From assembly GCA_023014365.1 (NCBI GenBank), contig JAEBUN010000014.1:1151139-1215138 (forward strand): a stretch of DNA of 64,000 nucleotides. The letters run 5' to 3'. Both the position numbers and the translations under genes were made by a program. Shown piece by piece: positions 11,470 through 21,843 of this stretch. Position 1 is the first letter of the stretch, and each line of letters opens with the position of its first letter. This DNA is from Lepiota brunneoincarnata (lineage: Eukaryota; Basidiomycota; Agaricomycetes; Agaricales; Agaricaceae). Below the pieces are notes generated by a model that saw only the letters and a list, made by a program, of their open reading frames with translations, was not told where the DNA came from and did no database searches.

Positions 11470-13394
11470 ATGTCGACCGTTAAGCCAGGCCTCAAACAGT
11501 TCATACATGATCTTCAAATCACACAAACCATTGTCAAATATGAATGTATGCGGCCTTTCACTGCTGTTGTTGAACTGGAATAAGTGACACGTCTGACAAG
11601 TTGCCGTGCTTACCCTCTTCATCTACGATTCTCTATATGTATTGCCACGAGAGGTATGTTGGACCTGCGAACAAATACATGCCCTGGATCTAAAGCGATT
11701 TCCAGATTCGTCATATTCATCGGTAGCCAACCTGATTTCCATTGATCAACGTTTACTCATGTCATGTCAGAGGTCCATGGACCCTCATCCGGGCAATCTA
11801 TATCTCCCTTCGCATATGCGCAACTTTGTATTTCGTGTGAGTATACTAGTTTTCCACTTACTTGATCATACTAATACCCACCGGGATCAGAATGAATATC
11901 GCTTGTAGGATTTGAACCATTCCCTTGCCTGCAATCCAACAACTAATGCACCGACGCCCCAGTTCATCTCTCAGTGTTTGTCCCTCGTTCTGTGAGTTAT
12001 AAGTTTTGGAGTCGGCTTCTTTCTAAAAAAATATCCATTCATCAGGCGTAAGAGGATCTCAAGTTTTGGTTCGGCCTATCCTGATTGATCTGTGTGTCGT
12101 TATTTCCTTAGTTGTATGGCTTTCACCGAAATCGGAAATCCGTGAGTATACTCCTAGATCGAGGTTGCGAAGCTGATATGTTCCAGGTTAATATTGGTCG
12201 TGTTCCCGGCAATGGTCAAGATATTACTCAGCTTGAGACTACGTGCACTCTGGAATAATGATCTCAGGGGTGTGTGGTTCAAGCCACAGAATAGAAATAT
12301 CACGCTGAATACCACTAGTCACAATAATTCTGGTGCTCGTGATAGCAGGTGTGTAGTCTGGCCCCAACAAGCGTAGGTATTATTGACTGATACTCGGTGG
12401 CCTTCGCCCTGCAGCTGAGTTGGTTGTATGTGCATCTGATATGGCCCCTTCGCCTTCCTGATGGGCTGTGTTCCAGACTGGTGCTACTCTTTGTGTCGTG
12501 CAGGGACTTGTAGTCCTGAGGAATGCCCTCGACAAAATCCCACTCCACAGTTGCTACTGGACAGACCCTACACCGTCACTCCTACATACGTATGGTGCAG
12601 TGGACACATCAATCACGTAAGTATATTTTCATTGTTTATCAAGCAAAGCAATGACATGAAAAAGTGTTTCCCGAATGACTGCAAATGGTACGCTATCCCC
12701 AGACTCCAGCCCTATACTAGAATGAGCCTCACAAATTCTAGGTATTGAGGTTTTATTGACGCTCATCAAGCTATATCAAGCTCTGAGAGGGGCATCATTT
12801 GCTGAGAAATCCCTCCGTCGCCGAATTGCCCACATCAAGAATCTTACACCAGTTGTCTATGTATTCTACCGTGATGGAACACTGTTCTTCATTCCGTAAG
12901 TCGGGTGACATTATTGGAGCCTAGGACAAGGAGTTGATTGATTTGTGGGACGTGTTATTCAGAATTTTCGGTGAGAGCGTAATAAATGATTTGATCCGAC
13001 CTGGATTGCATCACTGACACAAGCATTAGCCGTTACAATACTTCAGTTTGTGCAGGGATTGCCATGGGACGATGTCAACTCAGACTTCTTTTTCATAGAC
13101 TGGTCGAGGTAAGATGCTTATCCTTGTAGCTTTCTCTTTCAAATCAACTCAGAGTTATCAGCTGGCTCGCACTTGTCTATTATATTTCTGTGGGTAGTTT
13201 TGCATTGACCCTAGATAATTGTGACTGACGGGAGCCGGCAGGGGACACGATTCATCCTGAACATTCGCGAGGCAGACTGCGATTTGACAGAGAGCCTGGT
13301 CTCGCAGAAGCATTCAGTGCTACGCTTTAATCACACTCAGGAAGGGAGTGATCAGACAGCCGACCATAACTCGAATATTGCTTTGGAGGTGTAA
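11470..13394 (+). CDS. DUF6533-like multi-pass membrane protein, multi-exon
   Basis: A chain of short exons runs from an ATG at 11470 to a TAA near 13394. The first exon reads MSTVKPGLKQFIHDLQ and continues to a conserved YEC. Later exons give LTLFIYDSLYVLPRE (to 11653), WTLIRAIYISLRICATLYF (near 11775-11838), VKILLSLRLRALWNNDLR (near 12210-12270), VVYVFYRDGTLFFIP before GTAAGT (near 12850-12896), and LPWDDVNSDFFFIDWSR before GTAAGA (13065-13111). The last exon begins GTRFILNIREADC and ends at 13394. The order of a short N-terminal segment, LPRE, R-ALW helix, FYRDG and C-terminal ILN-REA matches the basidiomycete DUF6533 family of seven-helix proteins of unknown function. Exon joints in the first third and around 12280-12560 are unclear, and at least one does not keep frame. 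The gene may be slightly damaged or my boundaries may be wrong. No role can be assigned. Confidence 0.6.
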
Positions 13395-13755
13395 TACGTT
13401 TAGAAGGCCTCATAATAGACCTGACTTCAAGCTTGCACGTACCGGGCTCCTGCAGACTATCGTAGACATTCCAAGCTTGATCGTGATATTATAATCTCCG
13501 TTTTACTGGGCTCACGAGTATCACGGTATGGTTTTGCTCATGGATTGGGTCTACCAGCTATTCGTCGAATCCCACTAGATCAGCGGGCGGACATTATTTT
13601 AGGCAGTAAAACTTGTGGGGGCATTACAAAATGAGACTGGGGCCTTGTGACATGCTATGAATCTGATAGTCGGCCGTGGTTGATCCAGACATGGCATCTG
13701 AAAGGGCCTCATTGGTGGAAGTAGATTACCCTAACTTAGCCTATGGCAGCATACA
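13395..13755. other. Intergenic, no feature seen
   Basis: This interval lies between the stop of the DUF6533-like gene and the 3' end of the CHAT remnant, which face each other. No open frame, repeat or RNA gene is supported. Confidence 0.4.
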
Positions 13756-15062
13756 TCATACGCCGCAATGTACAAAAGGTACCCAGGAGTAAAACGAGTC
13801 CTGTCCCAACTTTCGTAGTTCCTTCACACCTTCATGCAGCGCTCTCGCTGCCCGCTCGCTGCTCGGTTCCCCTCCGGAAAGGAGAATCTCATAAACCTTT
13901 TCAGCAATAATCGGAGCGGCTTCATCGGGTTCTGACCACACCGTTCCAATAACGCTTCGATATCCTGCTCCCAGCATCGCCCCAGTAATATGCGCCGCCT
14001 CATCCGATGCTTTCTCATCTCCGGTCGCTGTTCCGCAAGCTGAAAGAAAGGCAAGGTCGGCACTTGTAAATGGTCTAGCAATGATATTTTTTATAATCAT
14101 AAACCGCCGATCATGGAGGAAAGGCCACTCCGCGTTGGCTCTTGCACGTCCTGGACGGCATGGCATACGGGGTGAACCCAACTGCTGTTCGCCATATCGG
14201 CCAGCAATCGTTCTCAGGTCGCCTGTTCGTTCCAAAGTGTTTCAAATGACCACTGCGAGTTGGAGAGGTTTTCCTACCTTAATCGACTCTGCATCGGCAC
14301 TTGGAAGTGAACTGAGGTGCGGAGAGTTTGCCATGGCGATGTCAACGAGTTTACCGAAAGGCTCTCATCTCGCTGTTCCTGCCTCCGGTAAGGCATTGAC
14401 TGTTGGTGTGTGCAATGAGACAACGTAATTGTCCTCCCACCCGCTATTTCACGGCTAGCGACATGCAGCGGAAGGAATGTGAGAGGGGCCAGTTGGACAC
14501 CACCAGATGCGAGGAAGGTGCTCAGGATCCGATATTCCCGTCTAGAATCGTCACAATCGATATCAGTGGGCACGTTAGGCTACCGTGGGTGACCCTTACC
14601 GTCAAGCCCAGGCCCCGAAGAATAGGATATACGATGTTTAGGTAGAGCTTCCCGGGGGCTCAATATACGTGAACCGTCCATCAGGAGCGGTGCACAGTTC
14701 TCTGCAAGGCGATGGTGACGCCGAGTTTCTTCCTCGAGGCGCGACCTGTCTTAGAGAGATATAACAGCTTCCCCCTGAGGACGCATCCGAATGAACCGCG
14801 CTACTTGACGTGACCACTTGCCCCGCCCTAAGACAGCCACGATATGAGCGTCGCTTTTGTTTTTTTGATAGATACCTCTAAGGTGGTAGTAGGCGTATTT
14901 CCATGAGCTTATTTCGCCGCAGTATCAGAGGCGTAGACAAGGAGGAGCTCCAAGCTCGTAATGTTGTTTGCTGGAAATTCCTGATGGCCTCGAGTCATTA
15001 AGCGTCTCGCATATGTTCGAACCGAACGTGGAAGGTACTGCAACTGGCAAATTCCATGCTCT
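13756..15062 (-). pseudogene. TPR-CHAT remnant, mostly CHAT domain
   Basis: The minus strand matches the CHAT exon of 4291-5088, including LSACGTATGDEK, GAMLGAGYRSVIGTVW and the C-terminal DSFYSWVPFVHCGV. The intron region is still recognisable at about 14545-14605 (GATATCAGTGG and CCTTACCGTCAAGCCC on the plus strand). Beyond it, only scraps of the linker and one TPR unit (about 14990-15060) remain. The N-terminal half of CHAT is frameshifted and the block carrying the catalytic His is lost. The motif residue Glu after the catalytic Cys and Ala-Cys is replaced by Gly. Unlike the 441-2957 pseudogene, this copy has kept many CpG sites, so it decayed by deletion and frameshift instead. It most likely derives from a separate duplication. 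Confidence 0.85.
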
Positions 15063-15225
15063 GATAGAGTTTCTATAACGCCGATTCTCCCGGGTATAGA
15101 GCCAATGAGACCCAAAACCTTCTCTGGAAGCACTCCGCCTTGAGCCCAGTCGACACATGTCTTCTGGTGTGACAGTGTGACACAAGATCAAAAAAAGTCC
15201 GCGCGTGGCTTTTCGAGAATCAGTC

Positions 15226-16787
15226 ATGGCTGCCGTGCAGACTCTAAACATTATCGCTCCCCCCCTCGATGCTGCTTATACACCGCCTGTTGCATCCGGA
15301 TCCCGTCTGTCGCGTAAGTACTCTAGACTGTTCTACAACCTTTATTGTTGTCGTCTCAAGGCAAGCGCGCCGCAGCACCTCATCCGGCAGGACATAGGTC
15401 CCTCCTTCCAGTTGGACCCGCCTATCTGAACCATCTCAAGCTTTCCTTGAAACACAAGCACGATTTTAATGCCCTTGACCAACATCTTGCGGATGAGTTG
15501 CGAAAGAAACTGGCGCTGGAGGCGGATGGCGCTAATGGTGAGGATGATCTGGGAGTGGGCGATGAGCCCGAGTCGGAGGATTTGTTGAGTCTGGATCCTA
15601 AAGAGTGGAAGGTGACTCTTTCTTGCTGATGCTTTTTGCATGCCAGACTTAGTACGAGCTTTGTTAGAAACATGATTATTACGCCGTTCTGGGTCTTTCG
15701 CATCTCCGTTGGAAAGCGACCCCGGAACAAATCAAGATTGCTCGTGGGTTCTCTTTTTTTTCCTCTGCGAGTCGTGGCTCCCTTTGTTTGCGATTCTCAT
15801 GTATCGAAACAGATCGAAAGAAGGTTCTCAAACACCATCCGGATAAAAAAGTCACCTCGACAGCTACGACCCCGTCTTCGAATAATTCTTTGCAATTCTC
15901 TGGGATCAATACCAACGACGATGCTTTCTTTAAATGCATACAAAAGGCGCACGAGTCCTTGGCTCATCCTGAGAAACGTCGCCAGTTTGACTCGGTGGAT
16001 CCGCAGTTCATCGAGTGGGAGGAGGAATTGCCGAATTCCTCGACTTTCAAGGTAACCGAAAACAGTTTTTCAATGAGAGTGGGTTCATTGATTTATTGGT
16101 ATATGCGCACAGGGGAAGAAAGAGATTGGGTTTTTCGAGACGTTCGGTCCTATATTCGAAGCGTATTCGCGGTTCTCTCGGCAGCAGCCTGTACCTGAGC
16201 TGGGTCATGTCGATTCGACAAAGGAGGAGGTGGAAGGCTTCTACGATTTTTGGTACAACTTTGATAGCTGGAGGAGCTTTGAGTGGTGGGATAAGGAGGT
16301 TAATGAGGGGAGTGATAAGTGAGTAACTTGTTTCCGGCTCGCTCGTTCTTCTTTAAATATACATTGCAGCCGTGATGATAAGCGTTATACTGAGAAGAAA
16401 AACAAAGCCGAGCGTGCGCGCAGGAAGAAGGAGGATATTGCCAAACTTCGTGGTCTTGTGGATCTTACATTGAGCTTGGACCCTCGTATCAAACGCATCA
16501 AGCAGCAAGAGAAAGAGGCGAGGGAGGCTAAGAAGCGCGGGCCTGCTGCTGGTACCAAGGCTGCCAAACAACAGGAAGAGGAAGCGGAGAGGAAGCTGAA
16601 GGAAGAGAAGGAGGCACAAGAAAAGGTCGGGGTTCCTCATCCATTCGTTAGGATGATTTCTGAAACTCAAACACGTTTGGTTTTGTAGGTTGAGCGTGAA
16701 GCGGCAAAAAAGGCCAAGGCCGCCGCGGCCAATGCGGCTAAGAAGGCCAGAAGAGCGGCAAGAGCTGCTGAAACTGGTGGCGCTTGA
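15226..16787 (+). CDS. ZUO1: Zuotin/MPP11-type ribosome-associated J-protein
   Basis: Seven exons fit in frame: 15226-15313, 15361-15611, 15668-15743, 15813-16051, 16113-16318, 16370-16625 and 16689-16787, giving 404 residues. The start is MAAVQTLNIIAPPLD. The J domain begins HDYYAVLGLSHLRWKATPEQ and contains HHPDKK, the HPD motif that stimulates Hsp70. The zuotin homology block follows: GFFETFGPIFEAYSRFS, then a variant of GFYDFWYNFDSWRSFEW, RYTEKKNKAERARRKKED and LVDLTLSLDPRIKRIKQQEK. A long charged helix closes the protein. In yeast this protein pairs with Ssz1 at the ribosome exit tunnel and recruits Ssb. Here the protein ends in an Ala/Lys-rich tail about where yeast Zuo1 would enter its C-terminal four-helix bundle, so that bundle appears absent, unless a further exon was missed. 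Confidence 0.93.
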
Positions 16788-17074
16788 CTGTGCTGAAGGT
16801 CATTTAGATCAGACGGGTTATAAACTCGGAGTTTTTACTGGCTAGTTTTGCACTGAGCCTCAGTATTGTTGTTACTTAGGGATAGTCAACATCAGCATAC
16901 CATTACCGTCCTTGAGAGTGAAGTTTAGAAATATTGGGAGACGACCGATCTCGTCGCAACGGCCTGAAATTTTACTAACACTCAGGGAACCATCATCGAT
17001 TGAATAGTGCATATCTTGATCTTCATTCGCTCCATTTTCATTTTTAAGAGGCGCGCCATGATAAGAGCGAATGT

Positions 17075-17172
17075 CTTGTGCTATGAGGGGTCCGAATAAA
17101 ATAGATGTTTCAAATAAGTTTAGCATAAGGAGAACACAAATACTACTTGACACAGCTCGGTACTAGGCAGGT
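17075..17172 (+). repeat. Dispersed repeat, copy 1 (copy 2 at 20630-20748)
   Basis: Shared blocks in the same order are GGGTCC.GATAAAATAG, TGTTT, AAGTTTA, a central ATA.GCA core, and AGCTCGGTACTAG followed by AGG.TGGGA. The two copies lie about 3.5 kb apart in the same orientation and differ by many substitutions and small gaps. The family is not recognised. Confidence 0.5.
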
Positions 17173-17503
17173 TGGGATGAGGGGGACGGGGCTTAAGGAA
17201 AGCCTCAGAGACACCCAGGTGGAGAGGCCGAGGAGGGAGCGCGGTCTGGTCGCCCCGGAACTGCGCCACAGACTGGCTATACCTGTACCGAGTCCGGTAA
17301 GGGGAAGAGAGGACAAAAAAGGGTATGGGTGAGCGAACTTTTAGAACGGGCGCTGGCTACGGTGTGGTATACGTGTGAAAACGAAAGTGGGTAGCGAAGT
17401 GGGAGCAGGAGTAAAGGAAGAGGTTGGTTCTGCGGTGTGATCCTGTCACCTGTCTGCCCTTGAGCAAGAATCAGCACCTGGCGAGGCACCGAGCCAGGTG
17501 CCC

Positions 17504-17541
17504 CGCTTACAAGCATGAATACTGGGCACGCGCCCGCGAAG
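17504..17541 (+). repeat. Short dispersed repeat, copy 1 (copy 2 at 19337-19374)
   Basis: The copies share GCTTAC, AATACTGGGCA, GCCC and CGAAG in register over 38 bases. This may be part of a longer, decayed repeat running through 17.4-19.5 kb. The family is unknown. Confidence 0.4.
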
Positions 17542-18069
17542 AAACAGAATGACTACGGTTTTGAAGGTCGAACGCACAGTGGTGACCATCATGTTTTTGG
17601 AGCCGTTGTCCTCGGTGAGCAACTCCACCCTGAAGGACCCGTGTGGTTCATCGCCGTTGTGTGCTTCGAGTGATCAGTGTTTAATTTACACACAAACAGA
17701 TCAGAAGGTAAAGAGATTCGATGACTTTTCATTCCTGTATATGTTTAGTTGCTTATTTGCGCACTGCCAGTAACTGGGCCCAGAAATAGCAGGCGATGCC
17801 GAGGACGATATCTTTTGTCTTAGAACAGGAATCACCGATTTGCATAGGACAAAAAGCCTGAAATCTGGAAATTTTACCATCAGCCTCTAGTAGGGAGATT
17901 GCCGGGGGTGTTGTATAACTATACGGGAATGCACTGCAAATTACTTCCATTCATGCAGGGGGTTATCAGGTCGGTTTAGATCCGCTCCTTTTTGTCAGCT
18001 AACTTACCTTGCTCGTATGAGGGAGGAAACGCGCTCGCGAGTGGAACTTCACACGCGCTCCCTCCCCAC

Positions 18070-18545
18070 CATTGTGCTATCGATCCCGACGTGTCTCGAC
18101 TCCCGAGGCATTGTGCTTCCCGGTGGCACAATGCCCCTCTCATCTTCTAGCGTAGTTCTCATCTCTGCTTCCGTAGATACTCATTCTTCTCCCTTCGCGA
18201 CGTATTCTAGTAGTCATAGCTAATTGTCTTCTAGGTAGTATAAAGCTCAGGTGCTCGTGCATCTGAGGTAGTTAGTTCTCGGGACCCGCTTTTCGTCTCG
18301 ATCCCTTTCTTCCGCTCTTTCGTATCTCGAACCTACTGTCTTTACTCATCTAATCATCACACTCGTTTGTCTTCCTTTGCTCCTGACGGACTTGAGCCCT
18401 GGCGACCGTTCCGTCGGTCCCACTTGTCTTTATTTTATCTTAGTCGCGAATGCGACTCGTTGATCTTCACTCGATTTGTTGCGGTGTCAGGTTTGTTTGT
18501 TTGTTTAGCTTCCAAGCCGGAGGGCTTGAAGCGCACGCGAGCTTG
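18070..18545. repeat. LTR-like or hairpin-rich sequence
   Basis: This C/T-rich stretch contains several perfect or near-perfect short palindromic arms, for example GGCATTGTG...CACAATGCC at about 18108-18136 and AGTCGCGAATGCGACT near 18440. It has no coding potential. Such hairpins are typical of LTRs of fungal copia-like elements, but I could not define TG...CA ends or a target duplication. Confidence 0.3.
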
Positions 18546-21397
18546 CCCCCAGTGACTTTCGCACAATGCCATATCCCATAGAGGCTCCCAACACTATTGA
18601 GATTCCTCTCTGTGTTTACAGGTTGCTAGACTATCAATCCTCCATACAATCATCAAAGACATCAGGAAGACCGCCTAAGGCCAAAATGGAGGCAACCGGC
18701 CGTCTCTAGGCCGGAGCTATTGTAAACCAAATCAAGTACAAAGCAGGGACAAGCCACGCCTTCGGTCACTTCGGCGAGAATTAGTGTGACGCAGTGGTGA
18801 CATCAGGTTAGATCTCTGCTCTGTCTGTTCCGGCCGCATCCGGTGCCTGAGCAGAAGGACGATGTATAGGAGTCACAAACACATATCAAGATGCCAGATT
18901 CAACGGTCGTATACCACGCAATATCTAGCATCCTTTTCAAAACCCACCCACACACACCCTTTTTACGTCCTTATTTCCCCAGACTCGATACAGGTGCAGT
19001 TGAGAGGTGCACGGTTCCGGGTCCCCCCCCCCCCCCGCGCAAAGGGGATGCAGAGGTTGATTTCTCCATTCCACCAGTCTCTCGGTAGATAGTGCACACA
19101 GTTCTCCTCCCACCGCGCCACAGAGGCTTCCGAAGACGGTGGTTCAACAATTTCTGGGAACGGCCTGAACGTGAATGGTGCATCCACCCTGTACCGATCA
19201 AGGACTGCGAGGTGGTTGTGCCCCCTCTAGGAGTCATCACGAAGTGGTTCAACAGATGCTACGAGGCAAGGACGGAAGTCATTGGCCAATTTTTGGACTG
19301 GACACGTTTGGCATTATGTCAAGAAAGTAATAGACTTGCTTACGAGCCTCAATACTGGGCATGTGCCCACGAAGACAGATTGGCTTCCGTAGGGAACTCC
19401 GGCAACCACTGTTGGCCATTTTCGAGACTGGTAATGTCGGTGAGTATTGACCCAGCACTGGATGGTCAATGTGGCTCAAATCAGTGATAAGATGCGTTGT
19501 GTCAAAGAGATTACGAGGGAGAGAGGAGGTACGGTTGGCGCCCACTAACCCGTCGGTGTCTCTTCTCTGCCTCACCATTGGGGTCTTCGAGGCTTTCATC
19601 AAGCTCGTAACCCTCACACCAACCTACCCAGTACCGAGCTCCATCACTGGTCTAATCCCCTCTATTAGATTTTTGATTTGTCGAGAACCTCGCAGCGTAC
19701 GAAGAAAACTTTCCTGCTGCTTTTGCCTCTGTTCGTTTCTCTTCTTCCCTTTCGTCGCACTATCTTTCACCCTCAGTGTTGCACAGCTCGCAACTAAATT
19801 TCGAAATTATCACCAACGCCATCCCGAGCCTAGAGTGGTACCCATTCGTCTCTCGGCGCTCGTAGGCTACTGGACGTTGCTGTCAATCCTTCTCCGCGGT
19901 GGCAGGGTAAACATCACCGGGATGACGGACTTGAGGCATCTCCGACTTGGGTGGAAGGCCTACCACTGGAAGGGGTGGTTGGCTACTGGAGGTCCAGGAA
20001 GCGAATGCAAGCGGATGCCGTCCATCGCAGGCACGTCTGTGGCCGTGCACAGTTTCATATTCTTTGATCCACTTCTGCGGTCGCCGGTCACTTTACTCCA
20101 TCTGAAGTTCTCATCAAACATCAACGTATGTACACCCACTCGACTGCTTCTCAGAAAATTCCCAGAGACCAGGAGACGATCTGGACGAGATCCTGAGCTT
20201 GTAGGAGAATAGGGGCAGGAACGATATGGGGGGCAACAGTAACTAGCACCCCTTCACCAAGAGAGCCGTATCACACCAATAATACAACGCAATCAATGTT
20301 AGTCACAGATGATGAGAGTGGCGGGGGCGAAGGATGAATGTGAAACGGTGTTTGAGTTCACACCCTTGATGAGAAGTGGGTAAAACAGCAGGGACATGGG
20401 GGCTCCACCTAAATAAGAGAGCAGTAGATGCAGCCAACCGGAACCGTATTGAGCAATCATCCACGCCTCAGCACACATTTCTTATTAGATACCAACGAAA
20501 TTCTGATTGGGTGTTCTAGTTACCGAAACTCTGACGAGCCTGGGCGGCATCGCCTCTTTATCCATTTCTAAGTGGATAGACACCACTCAAGTTCCTGCAG
20601 CCCAGAGAGCGCCCGTTCTTCCGCCTCTGTGCTGTGAGGGGGTCCAGATAAAATAGGTGTTTTATAAGCGAGTTTAATAAGTTGAATTGAAGAGAGCATA
20701 AGCAATACTCGACGAAGCTCGGTACTAGATAGGCTGGGAACAGGGTAACAGGGGTCTCAGTGTCTTGCCAGGTGCTCAGCTTTTCCTTTGCCTTCAGCCT
20801 TCAACCGCTCTTCGGCCTACTTTTCCTTGCCGGGTTTATATCCCCTACTTTCCCCCCCACCGGATTGCTTGTATACAGGGTCTCTTATTATTCCTTCAAA
20901 TATTCAAGTGTTGATATCAGACGCCGCATTTGTTGCCGTGCAAATCCAAAAGTCTGCCTACCTTTTGGCTTTTCAGCTCTGTTATCACCTCGTTGCATCT
21001 GTGCTGGTAAAAGGAATCACCATCACCACTCCCCCATTCGTTTCGGACTCCGCCCTGCTGGGTCTGGTCCAACAAGGCTACTTGCAAGTTTTGTTCCTGA
21101 ATGCACGATGAATTGCCAGTCCAGTCTTGCCAGACAATTGACCTCAGCCAATGTGGATTGTCCTGTATAACATGTGTACTAGAAATAACTTGACTGATTT
21201 AGCCCACGCAAATAGGGTTCTTGCCTGGACTCATTCCTGTTGTGGTCTAATTTTGGCTTCAGTCGAGTGGGAAAGTACGACCAATATTCCCAGACCCAAC
21301 AGCACTACGCCAGGCCCACCTAGCCAGTTTCTCTCACACTGAGTAAGTACATGTTTATTCCTACCTTTACCCCTGGCTAATTGTGTGCCTAGTTGTA
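18546..21397. other. Gene-poor interval, one long unrecognised open stretch
   Basis: The interval has a 14-base poly-C tract at about 19024-19037. An open frame at 19469-20212 on the plus strand (247 codons) starts at TTG rather than ATG. Its translation is rich in hydrophobic and Arg residues without a recognisable fold. It may be chance. Repeat copies at 19337-19374 and 20630-20748 match upstream sequence. Nothing else can be supported. Confidence 0.35.
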
Positions 21398-21402
21398 TTG
21401 TC

Positions 21403-21804
21403 TATTGGTAGACGTACTCAGCGTCACGCTCGTTTCGCGAACCGCTAAATATATTTTCGTACCTATTGGTAGACGTACTGTAGTAGGTTTAGTGAGGCTA
21501 GTTTTTCTAGCTAGTGTAAACTACTCACCTCAGCGTCACGCTCGTTTCGCGAACCGCTGAGGTGTGTTGGTAAGCTAATTCTTTTTTATACATTGAGGAC
21601 AAGAACTGTATAGTTGTAAAAAACGGAACACCGGCACACAGAATATGAAATAAGTGTGTGTGCCGGTGTGTGTGCAGAGCGACTCTGCTTTTGTTTAGTC
21701 CGAAAACGGAAGTGACCGAAGTCACTGTGTCTCGCCGACACTGCGTCTCGCCGACACTGCGTCTCGCCGACACTGCGTCTCGCCGACACTGCGTCTCACC
21801 AACA
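21403..21804 (-). repeat. 3' LTR of copia element
   Basis: The LTR is 402 bp. By eye it is identical to the 5' LTR at 26264-26617 except for 48 extra bases, equal to three extra copies of a 16-bp unit (CTCGCCGACACTGCGT). It contains a hairpin, CTCACCTCAG...CTGAGGTGT, enclosing CGTCACGCTCGTTTCGCG, and an internal repeat of ATTGGTAGACGTACT. Confidence 0.92.
21724..21799 (+). repeat. 16-bp tandem repeat inside copia 3' LTR
   Basis: The unit CTCGCCGACACTGCGT occurs four times here and once at the same place in the other LTR (about 26583-26610). This exactly accounts for the 48-bp length difference between the LTRs. Expansion, or loss in the partner, happened after or during integration. Confidence 0.85.
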
Positions 21805-21843
21805 CTCCCCCAGGCGCAGCATACAGCGAGAGAGCCGGTCTCC

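Larger units (their letters stand above)
16788..18069. other. Gene-poor interval with dispersed repeat fragments
   Basis: A minus-strand open stretch of 93 codons (16872-17153) and short ones at 17277-17516 and 17753-17950 have no recognisable domain. Parts of the interval recur further right (see the repeat entries at 17075 and 17504), suggesting decayed transposon-derived DNA. No gene is supported. Confidence 0.4.

Noticed and set aside
19024..19037. Poly-C tract, with another at about 39537-39552
   Set aside because: Simple homopolymer runs prone to length error. No associated feature.
19469..20212. 247-codon open frame on the plus strand
   Set aside because: It starts at TTG rather than ATG, has no recognisable domain, and lies in repeat-rich DNA. 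Kept only as a mention in the interval entry.
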